Numbered from the stretch's first letter, positions 1 through 9,501 are shown. The stretch is 64,000 nt of DNA from Pseudofrankia saprophytica (GCF_000235425.2 NZ_KI912266.1:6591464-6655463); one strand, 5' to 3'. Translations and numbers: made by a program. The notes: generated by a model from the sequence alone, not told the origin.

Positions 1-154
1 CCCACACCGCCACGGCCGGCACCGCGAGCCGCAGGTCGAGCGGCGGCCGCGCCGCGTCGTCCCGACTGCCGCCTCCCGCCGCGGGCTCTCGATCGGGTGC
101 TCCCTGACCGGGCGGCGCCTGGGCCGCCGGGTCCCGGTTGGGCCGCCGGCTCAC
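1..154 (-). CDS. comEC: ComEC-type DNA uptake channel protein, N-terminal fragment (runs off left edge)
   Basis: Reading leftward from a GTG at 154-152, the frame stays open to the window edge and encodes a basic, Pro/Ala-rich start followed by LDLRLAVPAVAVW, where a first membrane segment begins. This matches the usual N-terminus of actinobacterial ComEC/Rec2, the inner-membrane channel that moves single-stranded DNA into the cytoplasm. The GTG overlaps the TGA of the comEA-like gene (GTGA), so the two are translationally coupled, and comEA-comEC is the classical order. Only about 51 residues are visible. The family call rests on this short stretch plus the neighbour. Confidence 0.75.
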   Translation of the reverse strand, partial: MSRRPNRDPAAQAPPGQGAPDREPAAGGGSRDDAARPPLDLRLAVPAVAVW

Positions 155-1281
155 AGCGCGATCAACGGGAGCAGCTCGGCCAGCCGCCGGTCCCCGACGC
201 CGGGGACCTCGGCGAGCTGTTCCGGGGAGGCGAAGGGACCGTTCTCGTCCCGATACCGCACGATCCGCTCGGCGAGCACCGGGCCGATGCCGGGCAACGT
301 GTCGAGCTGCTCGGCCGTCGCCGTGTTCAGGTGGACCGGCCCCGCCGCCGTCCCCGCTCCCCCGCCGGACCCGCCGCCGGCGTCGCCGGTCCCCGCCTCT
401 GCCGCCGGCCCGGCGGGCGCGGGACCCGGCTTGCCGTCGACGAGGATCTGCTCGCCGTCGACGAGCTGGCGGGCGAGCGCGAGGCCGGTGGTGTCGGTGC
501 CCGGCAGCACTCCCCCGGCGCGTTCGATCGCGTCGACGACCCGTGCTCCGGCCGGCAGGCGTACCACCCCGGGCTCGCGGACCAGCCCGGCGACGTCGAC
601 GACCACCTCGGCGGCCGGGCTGGGGCTTTGGCTCATGCCGCCGGGCACGCTCGCCTCGGTGGACGGCGGGTCGGCCCGCGTGGTGCCGCCCGTGGACGCG
701 CCGGTCCCCGCCGTCACGCGCGCCGTCGCGCCGCTAGCCGCCGTGTCGATCCGGACCGGCCGTCCATGCCAGGCGAAGAAGGCGGCGACTGCCGCCGCCG
801 CGAGGGCGACGAGCGCGAGCACCAGCGCGCCGCGCGCCGCCGGGTCCCACACGGCGCCCCGCAGCACCGCTGGCAGCCGAGCGCCCAGCTCGGCCCCCCG
901 CCGGCGCCGCGGCGGCTGCGGCTCCAGCTCCGAGTCCGGCTCGAACGGGATGCCGCCGTCCAGCGCGTTCAGGCCGGCGCCGCCGAGCCCGCCGGTCAGG
1001 TCCCCGTCCGCCTCCGCCGACTCCCAGCCCGCCTGGCCGCCGCCCGTCCAGTCATGATCATCCTCCGGGCCGAACCCAGGTCCCGCGCCCGTCCCCCAGG
1101 CCGTCGGGCGCCGGCCGAGCAGGGCGTCGATGTCAGGCGGAACCACCCGCCCAGGGACGGATCGGCCGGGCAGCGTCCGGTCCGCCGGGTTGTCGATCGG
1201 GTTGTCGATCAGGCCACGCGCGCGGTCAATCGCCGCGGCGCGACCGGCAAGGTCAGGGCGGTCGAGATGCTGATCGGTCAT
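151..1281 (-). CDS. comEA: ComEA-like membrane-anchored DNA-binding protein (SLBB + helix-hairpin-helix)
   Basis: The protein has 376 residues from an ATG at 1281. A start at 1461 is possible, but the extra 60 residues look non-coding. Residues 1-145 are a low-complexity cytoplasmic tail, much longer than in Bacillus ComEA. Residues 151-170 form one membrane helix. Residues 225-283 form an SLBB-type domain (VVVDVAGLVREPGVV). A Gly/Ala linker leads to a double helix-hairpin-helix at 316-376 with GIGP and GVGD hairpins, the part that binds double-stranded DNA outside the membrane. In competence systems ComEA is the surface DNA receptor feeding ComEC, whose gene follows with a 4-bp overlap. Whether this organism is naturally competent cannot be told from sequence; many actinobacteria keep the pair without known competence. 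Confidence 0.85.
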   Translation of the reverse strand: MTDQHLDRPDLAGRAAAIDRARGLIDNPIDNPADRTLPGRSVPGRVVPPDIDALLGRRPTAWGTGAGPGFGPEDDHDWTGGGQAGWESAEADGDLTGGLGGAGLNALDGGIPFEPDSELEPQPPRRRRGAELGARLPAVLRGAVWDPAARGALVLALVALAAAAVAAFFAWHGRPVRIDTAASGATARVTAGTGASTGGTTRADPPSTEASVPGGMSQSPSPAAEVVVDVAGLVREPGVVRLPAGARVVDAIERAGGVLPGTDTTGLALARQLVDGEQILVDGKPGPAPAGPAAEAGTGDAGGGSGGGAGTAAGPVHLNTATAEQLDTLPGIGPVLAERIVRYRDENGPFASPEQLAEVPGVGDRRLAELLPLIAL

Positions 1282-1469
1282 GGGCCCGGACCGTAGGCCG
1301 GCGCGGCGCCACCGTGGGCCGGGCGGCGAGCGGCTGTGGACAGTGACGCCCCCGTCCACAGGTCCGTCGTTCCAGGCCAGAGCCTCGCTGGCGCGGGGAG
1401 GGTGGACGGGACGAGCGATCCACCGTCCAACGCGGAGCGGGAGCGGGAATACGCAGGCCACTCGCTATA

Positions 1470-1483
1470 GTTGCGAAGGCAAC
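1470..1483. promoter_or_regulatory. Short inverted repeat upstream of the YceI gene, candidate operator
   Basis: GTTGC-GAAG-GCAAC is a perfect 5-bp inverted repeat with a 4-bp spacer. It overlaps the end of a -10-like TATAGT (1466-1471) about 80 bp upstream of the yceI-like start. MarR-type regulators often use such compact TTGC/GCAA palindromes. That link is inference; no regulator gene lies next to it. Confidence 0.35.
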
Positions 1484-1561
1484 GATCGGTGGTAGCCAGC
1501 GCCGGTCGACGCCTCCACCGCCACCGGCGGCGGTGGAGATCCGCGCTATTGGGAGGACCAG

Positions 1562-2128
1562 ATGTCCGAAGCCACTGTCACCACGACCGAGCTGTCCGCG
1601 CTGACCGGCACCTGGACCATCGACGCCGCGCACTCGCGCATCGGTTTCTCGGCCAAGCACGCGATGGTCACGACCGTACGTGGCTACTTCAACGAGTTCG
1701 AGGGCACCCTCGAGCTGGACGGCTCCGCCCCGGTCAAGTCGGCCGCCAACGTGACGATCCAGACGGCCAGCTTCGACACCGGCGTCCCGGACCGTGACGG
1801 CCACGTCCGCTCGGCCGACTTCCTCGACGTCGAGAACTTCCCAACGCTCACCTTCGTCAGCACCGGCGTCAGCCAGGACGGCGACGAATACACGATGGCT
1901 GGCGACCTGACCATCAAGGGCGTCACCAAGCCGGTCGAGCTCGCGATAGAGCTCGAGGGCAGCTCGCAGGACCCGTTCGGCAACACGCGCGCCGGCTTCA
2001 CGGGCACCACCACCATCAGCCGCAAGGACTTCGGCCTGACCTGGAACGCCGTCCTGGAGACCGGCGGCGTCCTCGTCAGCGACAAGGTCAAGATCCAGCT
2101 CGACATCTCCGCCATCAAGCAGGCCTGA
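1562..2128 (+). CDS. YceI family lipocalin-like protein
   Basis: The protein has 188 residues; the ATG follows a clear GGGAGG ribosome site at about 1551-1556. Early residues GTWTIDAAHSRIGFSAKHAM are the hallmark start of the YceI beta-barrel, and later features such as GDLTIKGVTKPVEL, GNTRAGFTGTTTISRKDFGL and the closing VSDKVKIQLDISA complete the domain. YceI proteins fold like lipocalins and bind a polyisoprenoid or other amphipathic ligand. There is no signal peptide, so this copy should be cytoplasmic, as is usual in actinobacteria. It appears monocistronic and is followed by a long inverted repeat that may end its transcript. The exact ligand is unknown. Confidence 0.9.
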   Translation: MSEATVTTTELSALTGTWTIDAAHSRIGFSAKHAMVTTVRGYFNEFEGTLELDGSAPVKSAANVTIQTASFDTGVPDRDGHVRSADFLDVENFPTLTFVSTGVSQDGDEYTMAGDLTIKGVTKPVELAIELEGSSQDPFGNTRAGFTGTTTISRKDFGLTWNAVLETGGVLVSDKVKIQLDISAIKQA

Positions 2129-2209
2129 CCCAACCCGGCGGGCCCACGATCCACCACCCGCTACTGGCCCGCGCCCGCGGCACCGGCGACCACACCCTCA
2201 CCGCCGGGT

Positions 2210-2265
2210 CATGGTCTGGTGGCTTCCTCCGCCCTGCGCGGCGTGGAGGAACCCACCAGACCATG
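2210..2265. repeat. 21-bp inverted repeat with 14-nt loop, terminator-like
   Basis: The left arm at 2210-2230 starts CATGGTCTGGTGG. It pairs with the right arm at 2245-2265 over 21 bp with one mismatch; the loop is 2231-2244. The repeat lies 80 bp after the yceI stop. There is no T-run, as is common for actinobacterial terminators. The rest of 2129-2428 shows no gene. Confidence 0.6.
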
Positions 2266-2428
2266 GGTGCGGGCCAGGCGGGCGCCGGGCCGCGCGCACT
2301 AGGGCCGCGAAGCCGACCTCCGCACAGTCAGCGACCTCCGGCGCCGGCGCCGCGACCGGCTCCGACCGTCATCGGCCCCAAGGCCCGCGCCTTGCGCCGC
2401 TCCGCGAGCGGGCCTCACCAGCCCGTCG

Positions 2429-3028
2429 CTACACGCACGCCACCCGGTCACTGCGCCGGGTTGGCACGGCCTCTCCCTGCACCGCGCTGGTGCACTGCGT
2501 AAAGATGATCAGAACACCGGTGTCCGCGACAACCAGGACGCTCTGATTGTGTCCGGTATAGGTGACCTTCGTCCTGCCCGGCTCAACGGACTGCTGGAAG
2601 TACGTATAACCGGCAGTGGGCAGTGCCTGCCGGTAATACGCCACAGCGCCCGCCGGAGTAACACCCTTGAGGACGACTGTCGCGTCGGTACGTTTGTTGA
2701 CGGAGAGAACCCAAGTCGCTCCCTCGGGGAACGGGAAGCTCTCAGGAATGATCGTTCCAGTCAGCGACTCCGCGCTGGCCGATGCCGACGCCGCCACAGT
2801 CCCCGGCGCGCCGCTTGCGCCAAGATCCGTGTGCAGATTGTTGAACATGTCGGGAAGCGGCTCGGTGCGCACCGCGCTAGGCGGGTCGGTAGGCGCGACC
2901 GAGGTGGCCTCGCCCGACGCGGCCGACGTCTCGTCACCGGTCCCGCCGCAGGCTGCGACCAGGAACACCAGCCCCAAGCCGATACCCACGGTCAAAAGCC
3001 GGAATTTCGGCCTCCCAGCCCCCATCAA
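2429..3028 (-). CDS. Small secreted lipoprotein, function unknown
   Basis: The protein has 199 residues. Residues 8-27 form a lipoprotein signal peptide (LLTVGIGLGLVFLVAAC) with lipobox VAAC and a GGTGDETSA tail, so the mature protein should be lipid-anchored on the outer face of the membrane. A Ser/Pro/Thr-rich linker (about 30-80) leads to a compact domain of about 110 residues that holds alternating beta-type segments (TWVLSVNKRTDATVVLKGV, YYRQALPTAGY, VLIIFTQC). The layout is like other small actinobacterial surface lipoproteins with one alpha/beta domain. No catalytic motif is visible. The gene stands alone between two long gaps and is transcribed toward yceI. Confidence 0.8.
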   Translation of the reverse strand: MMGAGRPKFRLLTVGIGLGLVFLVAACGGTGDETSAASGEATSVAPTDPPSAVRTEPLPDMFNNLHTDLGASGAPGTVAASASASAESLTGTIIPESFPFPEGATWVLSVNKRTDATVVLKGVTPAGAVAYYRQALPTAGYTYFQQSVEPGRTKVTYTGHNQSVLVVADTGVLIIFTQCTSAVQGEAVPTRRSDRVACV

Positions 3029-3655
3029 ATCCCCCGCCCGGTCGCGCGGTAATCGCGCGCCTCGTTTACCGTTCAGATTCCTTCATTTACCCGACCATGC
3101 TGGCCCGAAATTCCATCCATGCCGCCGACCCGAACATGACGCAGACGGACGATTCCGGCGACTCTACGTGTCCCGGGCAGCAAGCCCGTTTCCCGATCAT
3201 TGGATTAAATCATCACGTTCTTTACGGGGCGGCACTGGGGCCGGGGCCGCGCCATGGTCGCCCGCCGCACCCCGAGGTGCAGGATGATCAGAAAGACCTC
3301 CGTGGACGTCATGTCTTATCCGGTACGGAGGCGGGCGCCGGATCGGAATCGGGCCGGCGTCCAGGGCAGTTCGGCGGCACAGATCGAGGACTGAGCCCAA
3401 AGCACTGAGCCAGATCCGCTGAGTGCGGGCCGTATGGCACCGCCGGTCCACAAGCGGCCCGACCCGCCGCGACCCGACGCCGCGTCCAGCACCCCTCGCG
3501 GTACCCCGCGACGCCCACGCCGTCTCCACACCAGACATCACCGCTGCCATCACCACCTGCGACCAAACCGTTTCGGTACACCGCCGGCCGGGGCACGCTG
3601 TGGTGGTGGGCTGTACGCGGCGTCAGCCGGCGGCTGACCGAACGGATCTAGGGGC
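3029..3655. other. Gap of 627 bp without a convincing gene
   Basis: Several overlapping open frames exist here on both strands, but none has a family-like sequence, a ribosome site or consistent codon bias. It separates the divergent lipoprotein and kinase genes and must hold both promoters; I see no clear -35/-10 pair. Confidence 0.5.
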
Positions 3656-6600
3656 ATGAGGCCCGGCCAGCGCGTGTCGCCAGCGGCGGCGGCATCGGCG
3701 CACCTTCCGGGGACGGCACCGCCGGAACTGCCTCATGAGGCTCATGGGACGGTGCCACTCCACGACCCGCGGTCACTCCAGGAGCCGGAGCTGCTCCACG
3801 AGACGGAACGCACCCGGGTTACCCGCCTGGTGTCCGGATCCGGCGGAGTGATCCGCAAGGAGCCGCTGGGGCCCGGAGCATCGCACCGGCTACATCGGGA
3901 GCGCTCGACCCTCGCGACGCTGTCCGGGCTCGAGGGGATCGCGCAACTGGCGGAGGGCGCGCCGTCGGCGCCTGGGTCGCTCCTGCTGGTCGACGTGGGC
4001 GGCGTCGCGCTGTCCGAGCTCCCGACGCCGCTGGACCCGGCCGAGCTCATCGCCCTCGCCGTGCGGCTCGCCCGCGCGGTCGCGGGCATGCACGGCCGCG
4101 GGGTGGTGCATCGGGACATCAACCCGGCGAACGTCATCGTCGCCGGCGACGTCCCGTATCTGATCGACTTCGGGCTCGCGACGACCGCTGCGGCGACGAA
4201 GCCGTCCCTCGCCCGGTTCGACGACATCGTGGGGACGTTGCCCTACCTGGCTCCGGAGCTGACCGGCCGGACCGGCCGGCCGGTCGACGCGCGGACCGAC
4301 CTCTACGCCCTTGGCGCCACCCTGTACGAGCTAGCGACCGGAGGGCCGCCGTTCGGCGTGGGTGACCCCGTCCGGATCCTGCACGACCTGCTCACCCGGG
4401 CGCCACCACCGCCGACCACGGTGAACCCCGCGGTGCCGCCCGGGTTCTGCACGATCGTCATGCATCTGCTCGAAAAGGATCCCGACGACCGCTACCAGAG
4501 TGCCGACGCCCTTCTGCACGATCTCGATCGCCTGCGGCGCGGCCACCCCGTGACCCGCCCAGGCGAGCGGGACCTCGCCGCCCGGCCGCTGGTGCCCTCC
4601 CGGCTCGCGGGCCGCGACCAGGAGATCGCCGACCTGCGCGCCGTGTTCGACGATGCGCTGGCCGGTCGCTGCAGCGGGCTCGCGATCTCGGGCCCACCGG
4701 GAGTGGGCAAGACGTCCCTGGTCGCGCAGCTTCGGCCGATCGTGGCCGCGCACGGCGGCTGGTTCGTCTCCGGCAAGTACGACGAGTACCGCCGCGACCA
4801 GGACTACGACGGGGTCCGGCAGGCGCTGCGGGCGGCCGGGCGGATGTTGCTGGCCGAGCCGGAGGAGTCCCTGGTCGAGGTCCGGGAACGGCTGGTACGC
4901 GGGCTGGGCCCCGGCGCGGGCCTGGCGGCCGCGGTCCTTCCGGAGGTGGGCACGCTGGTGGGCGTTCCGCCGGATCCCGGGGACCCGCTGACGGCGCCGA
5001 CTCGGGCGAAACACGCCGTGATCGAGGTCCTGCGCGCCATCGCCTGCCGGCGTCGGCCGATGGTGTTCTTCGTCGACGACCTGCAGTGGGCCGCGCGGAC
5101 CCCGTTGAGCATCGTCGACGCGGTCTTCAGCTGCGAGGCGACGATCGAGGGGCTGCTACTCGTCTGCGCCTACCGGGACGGTGAGGTAGACGCCACCCAC
5201 CCCCTCACGCCGATGCTCGCCCGCTGGGGCGCCCAGCCCATCGGTCCGCGCCAGCTGCGGGTGGGTGACCTGCCGGAACGGGCACAGGCCGACCTGGTAG
5301 CCGACCTGCTGGGCCTGGACGCCGCGCCCGCCGCCGAGCTGGCCGGCTTGATCGCGCCCACCACCCGGGGCAATCCCTACGACACGTTGGAACTGCTCGC
5401 CGCGCTGCGCCACGACGGCCTGCTGGTCCTCGGCGACGACGGCTGGCGCTGGGACCGGGCCGCGGTGCACGCCCGGCTCGACCGGGTGGACGTCACCGGG
5501 CTGCTCGCCGCCCATGTGGCCGCGTTGCCGCCTGCGACCAGGGAGCTGCTGGCCGTGATGGCGTGCCTCGCCGGCCAGGTGGCGCTGGACCTGCTGTCGG
5601 CCGCGACCGGGCTCGCGGCGACGGAGGTCGAGCGGCGGCTCGCCCCCGCGCTCGCCGCCGGCCTGGCCAACCTCGCGCCGAGCGGCCAGCGCGCCGTGTC
5701 GTTCCATCACGACCGGGTGCGCGAGTCGGTCCTGACGGCCCTGTCCGAGCCGGATCGACGGGCCACCCGGCTACGGCTGGCGCGGTGCCTGGCCACCCGT
5801 CCGGAGTACGCCACCGCGGCGGCCCAGCAATACCTGCCGGTCGCCGACGACGTGCACGACTCCGACGAACGGCGGCGGATGGGCCGGTTCTTCCGGCGCG
5901 CCGCCGACGAGGCACGGCTCTTAGGTACCTACCCGCTGGTGGAGCGGTTCCTCACCGCCGCCGTACCCCTCGTCGACCCGGCGGACCTCGACGAGGTGAT
6001 CGCGGTCCATACCGAGCGGCACGCCGCGCTGCACTGCCTCGGCCGGCTGGAGGAGGCGGACGAGGAGTTCGAGGTCATCGGCCGGCTGTGCGCCTGCCCG
6101 GCGCAGCGCACGGCCGCCGTCGTGACGCAGATCGTCAGCCTCACCAGCCGTAGCCGCGGCGCCGAGGCGATGCGGCTCGGCCTCGACCAGCTGCGCGGAC
6201 TCGGCATCGCCGTGCCGGACCGCGACCGCCTCGACGAGGAGATCGACCGCGGCCTGGACGCGCTCGGCCGCTGGCTCGACACAACCGCGGACAAGAACTC
6301 CGACGAGTCCTCCCGCGACACCGCCGATGGGACCTCCGACGAGACCCCCGACGACCCCGTCGTCGACGACAACGACGGCGAGCCTGGTGCGCTGGGGCCG
6401 CTCGGACCCGCTGGGAGCGCGCGGCTCGGCGCCGCCCGGATCGTCAACCGGCTCATGCCGGCCGCGTTCTTCGACGACCAGCGGATGATGGCCTGGCTGA
6501 CCGTCCAGACGCTGCAGCTGTGGGCCCGCGACGGCCCGGACCCGGACCTGCTCGGCCCAGCGAGCCACATCCCCTATGTGATCATCAACCGTCGGCGCGA

Positions 6601-8770
6601 CTATGCGACCGCGTACCGCATGATGCGCCGGCTCCTGGCCGCCGCCGAGGCGGGCAGCCGTGACCTGCCCGGCTTCGAGCGCGAGATCTGGGAGGCGCGG
6701 TTCATCTACGTCGTCAGCACCGGCCACTGGTTCGACACCCTGGAGGAGAACGTCGCCGAGGCGCGGCGCGTGCTGGAGGGCCTGACCCAGATCAGCAACC
6801 TGCAGAACGCCTGCTGGACCCACTACGTGCTGCTGTTCAACCTGCTGGACTGCGCGCCCACGCTCACGGAGTTCGCCGCCGAGGTCGACGAGGCGATGGC
6901 GATCGCCACCCGTACCGGCAACCGCCACGCCGAGGAGACGTTCCGGTCCTGCGCGCAGCTCGTGCGTGTCCTCGCCGGCGAGGCGGCCGAGCCGGCACCC
7001 GGCGAGGCCACCCAGTTACGGCTGCTCGCCGCCAACCCGCACGCCGCGGCCCACCTGCACATCACCCGGGCGCTCGCCGCGGCTCTGCTGGGTCGCCCGG
7101 CGGACCTCGCCCGGCACACGGCGGCGGTGTTCCCGTACGCGCCGGCCATCGAGGCGAACTACACGATGGCGGTCACCCGGGTGCTGCACGCCCTGGTGCT
7201 GGCCGGGCAGGCGCGCGCCGCGGCCGAGCACGAGCGCGCCCGGCCGCTGGCCGAGCTGGACGAGCTGATCGCCTGGCTGTGCGCGCGCTCGGCCGACGCG
7301 CCGACCAACTTCCGCCACCTACTGCACCTGGCGGCGGCGGAGCGGGCCTGGGCGGTGGACGACTTCCGCGAGGCGGCGTATCTGTTCGACCTGGCGCTGC
7401 GCGAGTGCCCGCCGCGGACGCGGCCCTGGCACCGCGGGCTGATCCTGGAACGCACCGCGCGGTTCTACCTTGCTCATGGCATGGAGATCGCGGGCTCCGT
7501 GCTGCTCGCCGCCGCCCGCCGCCAGTACCGGGACTGGGGTGCGACCGCGAAGCTGAGACAGCTCGACTGGGCCCATCCGTCGCTGCCCGTCGGGACCGCC
7601 CCCGCGACGCGGCCGCCCCGGGAGCCCGCGAACCGCCGGTCCACGGTCACCGCCGGCGCGATCGACCTGCTCGGGATCGTCGCCGCCTCCCAGGCGCTCA
7701 GCTCGGAGACCAGCTTCGAGGGCCTGCGCCTGCGCCTGACGGCGATCCTGCTGGAGATGACCGGCGCGACCGGCGTGCGCGTCCTCGTGCTCGGCCAGGA
7801 GCGGCCCGGCTGGCTGGTGCCGGTCGGCGCCGGCGCCGTGATCTCGCTGCGCGCGGCTGGCCGGCGACGCCTGACGCCCTCCTCGGTCGTCCGCTACGTG
7901 GAACGCACCCGGGAACCGCTCGTCGTCGCCGACGCCACCCGGGACGACCGGTTCCACCGCGACCCGTATTTCGCCGGCCTGGACCGCTGCTCGCTGCTCG
8001 CCGTGCCCATCCTGATCCGCGGCGAGCTGCGGGCGATGCTGCTGTTGGAGAACCGGATGATCCGCGAGGCGTTCTCCGTCGAGCATCTCGAAGGGATCAT
8101 GCTTATCGCCGGGCAGCTGACGGTCTCGCTCGACAACGCCCTGGTCTACGCGTCACTGGAGCAGAAGGTGGCCGAGCGGACCCAGCAGCTCGCCGAAGCC
8201 AACAAGCGCCTCGAACAGCTCTCGATCACCGACCCGCTGACGGGTCTCGCCAACCGGCGCCGTCTTGAGGACGTCCTCGGCTCCCACTGGGAACGCGCCA
8301 CCGACCAGTCCGCGCCGCTCGCCGTCGCCATGATCGATATTGACCATTTCAAGCGCTACAACGACCGCTACGGTCACTCCGCCGGTGACCGGTGCCTCCA
8401 GCGGGTCGCCGCCTGCCTCACCGACACCATCGATGACACCCAGCTGGCCGCCCGCTACGGCGGTGAGGAGTTCGCCATCGTCATGCCGAACACCGATACC
8501 GGCGCCGCCGCCAGGCTCGCCTGCCGCCTCCGCGCCGCCATCATGGACCTCGCCGAGCCCAATCCGTCGGCGCGGGAGCAGGTCGTCACCGCGAGCATCG
8601 GCGTCGCGGCGGCCGTTCCCGGGACGGGAAACAGCCCGGCGGACCTCGTCGAGCGCGCCGACGCCGCCCTCTACCGCGCCAAGCGTGCCGGTCGCGACCG
8701 CGTCGAGGTGGCCGGCCCCGACAGGGCACCGCGCGTACCTCCTCACGGCACAGCCGGCCGACACCACTGA
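3656..8770 (+). CDS. Giant signalling protein: Ser/Thr kinase - AAA-type ATPase - TPR-like region - GAF - GGDEF diguanylate cyclase
   Basis: The protein has 1704 residues. The kinase domain (about 50-300) has catalytic loop HRDINPANV (152-160) and DFGL (171-174). A long STAND/AAA-like ATPase follows, with Walker A GPPGVGKTS near 345 and Walker B VFFVDDLQWA near 470. A large helical region fills about 550-1320, interrupted by an acidic Asp/Ser/Thr-rich linker near 880-920. A GAF domain lies around 1340-1495. A GGDEF domain lies around 1525-1690, with DIDHFK and active-site GGEEF near 1602, so c-di-GMP synthesis is plausible. The RxxD inhibitory site is absent before GGEEF. The front half matches the PknK-like and cyanobacterial kinase-ATPase-histidine kinase family, here with a cyclase output instead of a histidine kinase. 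It is soluble, with no membrane segment. The ATG was chosen because upstream frame is closed. Confidence 0.88.
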   Translation: MRPGQRVSPAAAASAHLPGTAPPELPHEAHGTVPLHDPRSLQEPELLHETERTRVTRLVSGSGGVIRKEPLGPGASHRLHRERSTLATLSGLEGIAQLAEGAPSAPGSLLLVDVGGVALSELPTPLDPAELIALAVRLARAVAGMHGRGVVHRDINPANVIVAGDVPYLIDFGLATTAAATKPSLARFDDIVGTLPYLAPELTGRTGRPVDARTDLYALGATLYELATGGPPFGVGDPVRILHDLLTRAPPPPTTVNPAVPPGFCTIVMHLLEKDPDDRYQSADALLHDLDRLRRGHPVTRPGERDLAARPLVPSRLAGRDQEIADLRAVFDDALAGRCSGLAISGPPGVGKTSLVAQLRPIVAAHGGWFVSGKYDEYRRDQDYDGVRQALRAAGRMLLAEPEESLVEVRERLVRGLGPGAGLAAAVLPEVGTLVGVPPDPGDPLTAPTRAKHAVIEVLRAIACRRRPMVFFVDDLQWAARTPLSIVDAVFSCEATIEGLLLVCAYRDGEVDATHPLTPMLARWGAQPIGPRQLRVGDLPERAQADLVADLLGLDAAPAAELAGLIAPTTRGNPYDTLELLAALRHDGLLVLGDDGWRWDRAAVHARLDRVDVTGLLAAHVAALPPATRELLAVMACLAGQVALDLLSAATGLAATEVERRLAPALAAGLANLAPSGQRAVSFHHDRVRESVLTALSEPDRRATRLRLARCLATRPEYATAAAQQYLPVADDVHDSDERRRMGRFFRRAADEARLLGTYPLVERFLTAAVPLVDPADLDEVIAVHTERHAALHCLGRLEEADEEFEVIGRLCACPAQRTAAVVTQIVSLTSRSRGAEAMRLGLDQLRGLGIAVPDRDRLDEEIDRGLDALGRWLDTTADKNSDESSRDTADGTSDETPDDPVVDDNDGEPGALGPLGPAGSARLGAARIVNRLMPAAFFDDQRMMAWLTVQTLQLWARDGPDPDLLGPASHIPYVIINRRRDYATAYRMMRRLLAAAEAGSRDLPGFEREIWEARFIYVVSTGHWFDTLEENVAEARRVLEGLTQISNLQNACWTHYVLLFNLLDCAPTLTEFAAEVDEAMAIATRTGNRHAEETFRSCAQLVRVLAGEAAEPAPGEATQLRLLAANPHAAAHLHITRALAAALLGRPADLARHTAAVFPYAPAIEANYTMAVTRVLHALVLAGQARAAAEHERARPLAELDELIAWLCARSADAPTNFRHLLHLAAAERAWAVDDFREAAYLFDLALRECPPRTRPWHRGLILERTARFYLAHGMEIAGSVLLAAARRQYRDWGATAKLRQLDWAHPSLPVGTAPATRPPREPANRRSTVTAGAIDLLGIVAASQALSSETSFEGLRLRLTAILLEMTGATGVRVLVLGQERPGWLVPVGAGAVISLRAAGRRRLTPSSVVRYVERTREPLVVADATRDDRFHRDPYFAGLDRCSLLAVPILIRGELRAMLLLENRMIREAFSVEHLEGIMLIAGQLTVSLDNALVYASLEQKVAERTQQLAEANKRLEQLSITDPLTGLANRRRLEDVLGSHWERATDQSAPLAVAMIDIDHFKRYNDRYGHSAGDRCLQRVAACLTDTIDDTQLAARYGGEEFAIVMPNTDTGAAARLACRLRAAIMDLAEPNPSAREQVVTASIGVAAAVPGTGNSPADLVERADAALYRAKRAGRDRVEVAGPDRAPRVPPHGTAGRHH

Positions 8771-8781
8771 CCAGCACTCCT

Positions 8782-8800
8782 GCCGGGCGCGGGGCCCGGC
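8782..8800. terminator. GC-rich hairpin between convergent genes
   Basis: GCCGGGC - GCGGG - GCCCGGC forms a perfect 7-bp stem with a 5-nt loop. It sits in the 62-bp gap between two convergent genes and could terminate both. There is no U-tract. Confidence 0.5.
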
Positions 8801-8832
8801 CGAGCAAGCCTCCGCGGACCGCGGCGCACAGA

Positions 8833-9501
8833 TCAGGCGGTCACGCCGGCGGCCGCCGCCGCCGCGGCGATCACCGCGTTGCCCGGCCGTTCGGCCATCG
8901 CCTCGCGCAGCACGTTCGGCCATCCGCCGACGACGGCGCCGTTCACCATCATGCGGTGGACCTCCCACCAGTACGCCTCCGCGGTGCGCGCCTGCCATCC
9001 CGGCTGAAGCCCACGCCGCAGGCCCGCCCGCTCGACGACCGGCCCGGCCGACGCGGGGTCCGGGAACTCGTCGGCCAGCGTGCCGATGAGCTCGCGGTCC
9101 GACGGAGGCGGCCCAGCAGGCCGCGCTTGCGGGGGAACTCCGACTCCGACGTTCGCGGCGGCCTCGACCTGCGACGTGGCCGCCGAACCGCGTGGCGGGC
9201 CAGAGGTGCCGCGGTACCGGTCGACCACGGCAGCCAGCTGGCCATTGCCAGGGTTCATCGCGGCGGCCTCGGCCATCAGCCGCGCCAGCCAACCCTCGGC
9301 AAGCGCGACCTTGACCACGGCGAGCACGACGTCCCGCAGTGGAACGGACTCGGCCGCGTAGAGCTCCACCTGCCGGTCGATGCGGTCGAGCAGCTCCTCC
9401 AGCCGCGCCCGGGCGGGGAAGGCCGCGAGCAGCGCGGCACGCAACGCCTGGCGCTCCCCGCCACCCATCGCGGCGACCTGTGCCTCGTCCAGCCCTGTCA
9501 C
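8833..9501 (-). CDS. Effector-associated-domain protein (EAD1-like plus second EAD-like domain)
   Basis: The protein has 222 residues; the GTG start at 9501 is preceded by GAGGAA. Residues 1-95 read as an EAD1-type helical domain: ALLAAFPARARLEELLDRID, then LRDVVLAVVKVALAEGW and a closing AAAMNPGNGQL. Residues 135-222 form a second helical adaptor domain (LIGTLADEFPDP, VVERAGLRRGL, YWWEVHRMMVNG) that recurs at the N-terminus of the divergent neighbour at 9677. EADs are small death-domain-like adaptors that link sensors to effectors in NTP-dependent bacterial conflict systems, by homotypic contacts. This protein has no effector of its own, so it looks like a bridge. The family assignment comes from pattern reading. 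Confidence 0.65.
   Translation of the reverse strand: MTGLDEAQVAAMGGGERQALRAALLAAFPARARLEELLDRIDRQVELYAAESVPLRDVVLAVVKVALAEGWLARLMAEAAAMNPGNGQLAAVVDRYRGTSGPPRGSAATSQVEAAANVGVGVPPQARPAGPPPSDRELIGTLADEFPDPASAGPVVERAGLRRGLQPGWQARTAEAYWWEVHRMMVNGAVVGGWPNVLREAMAERPGNAVIAAAAAAAGVTA

Noticed and set aside
3197-3637. Overlapping frames on both strands between the lipoprotein and the kinase gene
   Set aside because: No ribosome site, no family, inconsistent codon bias.
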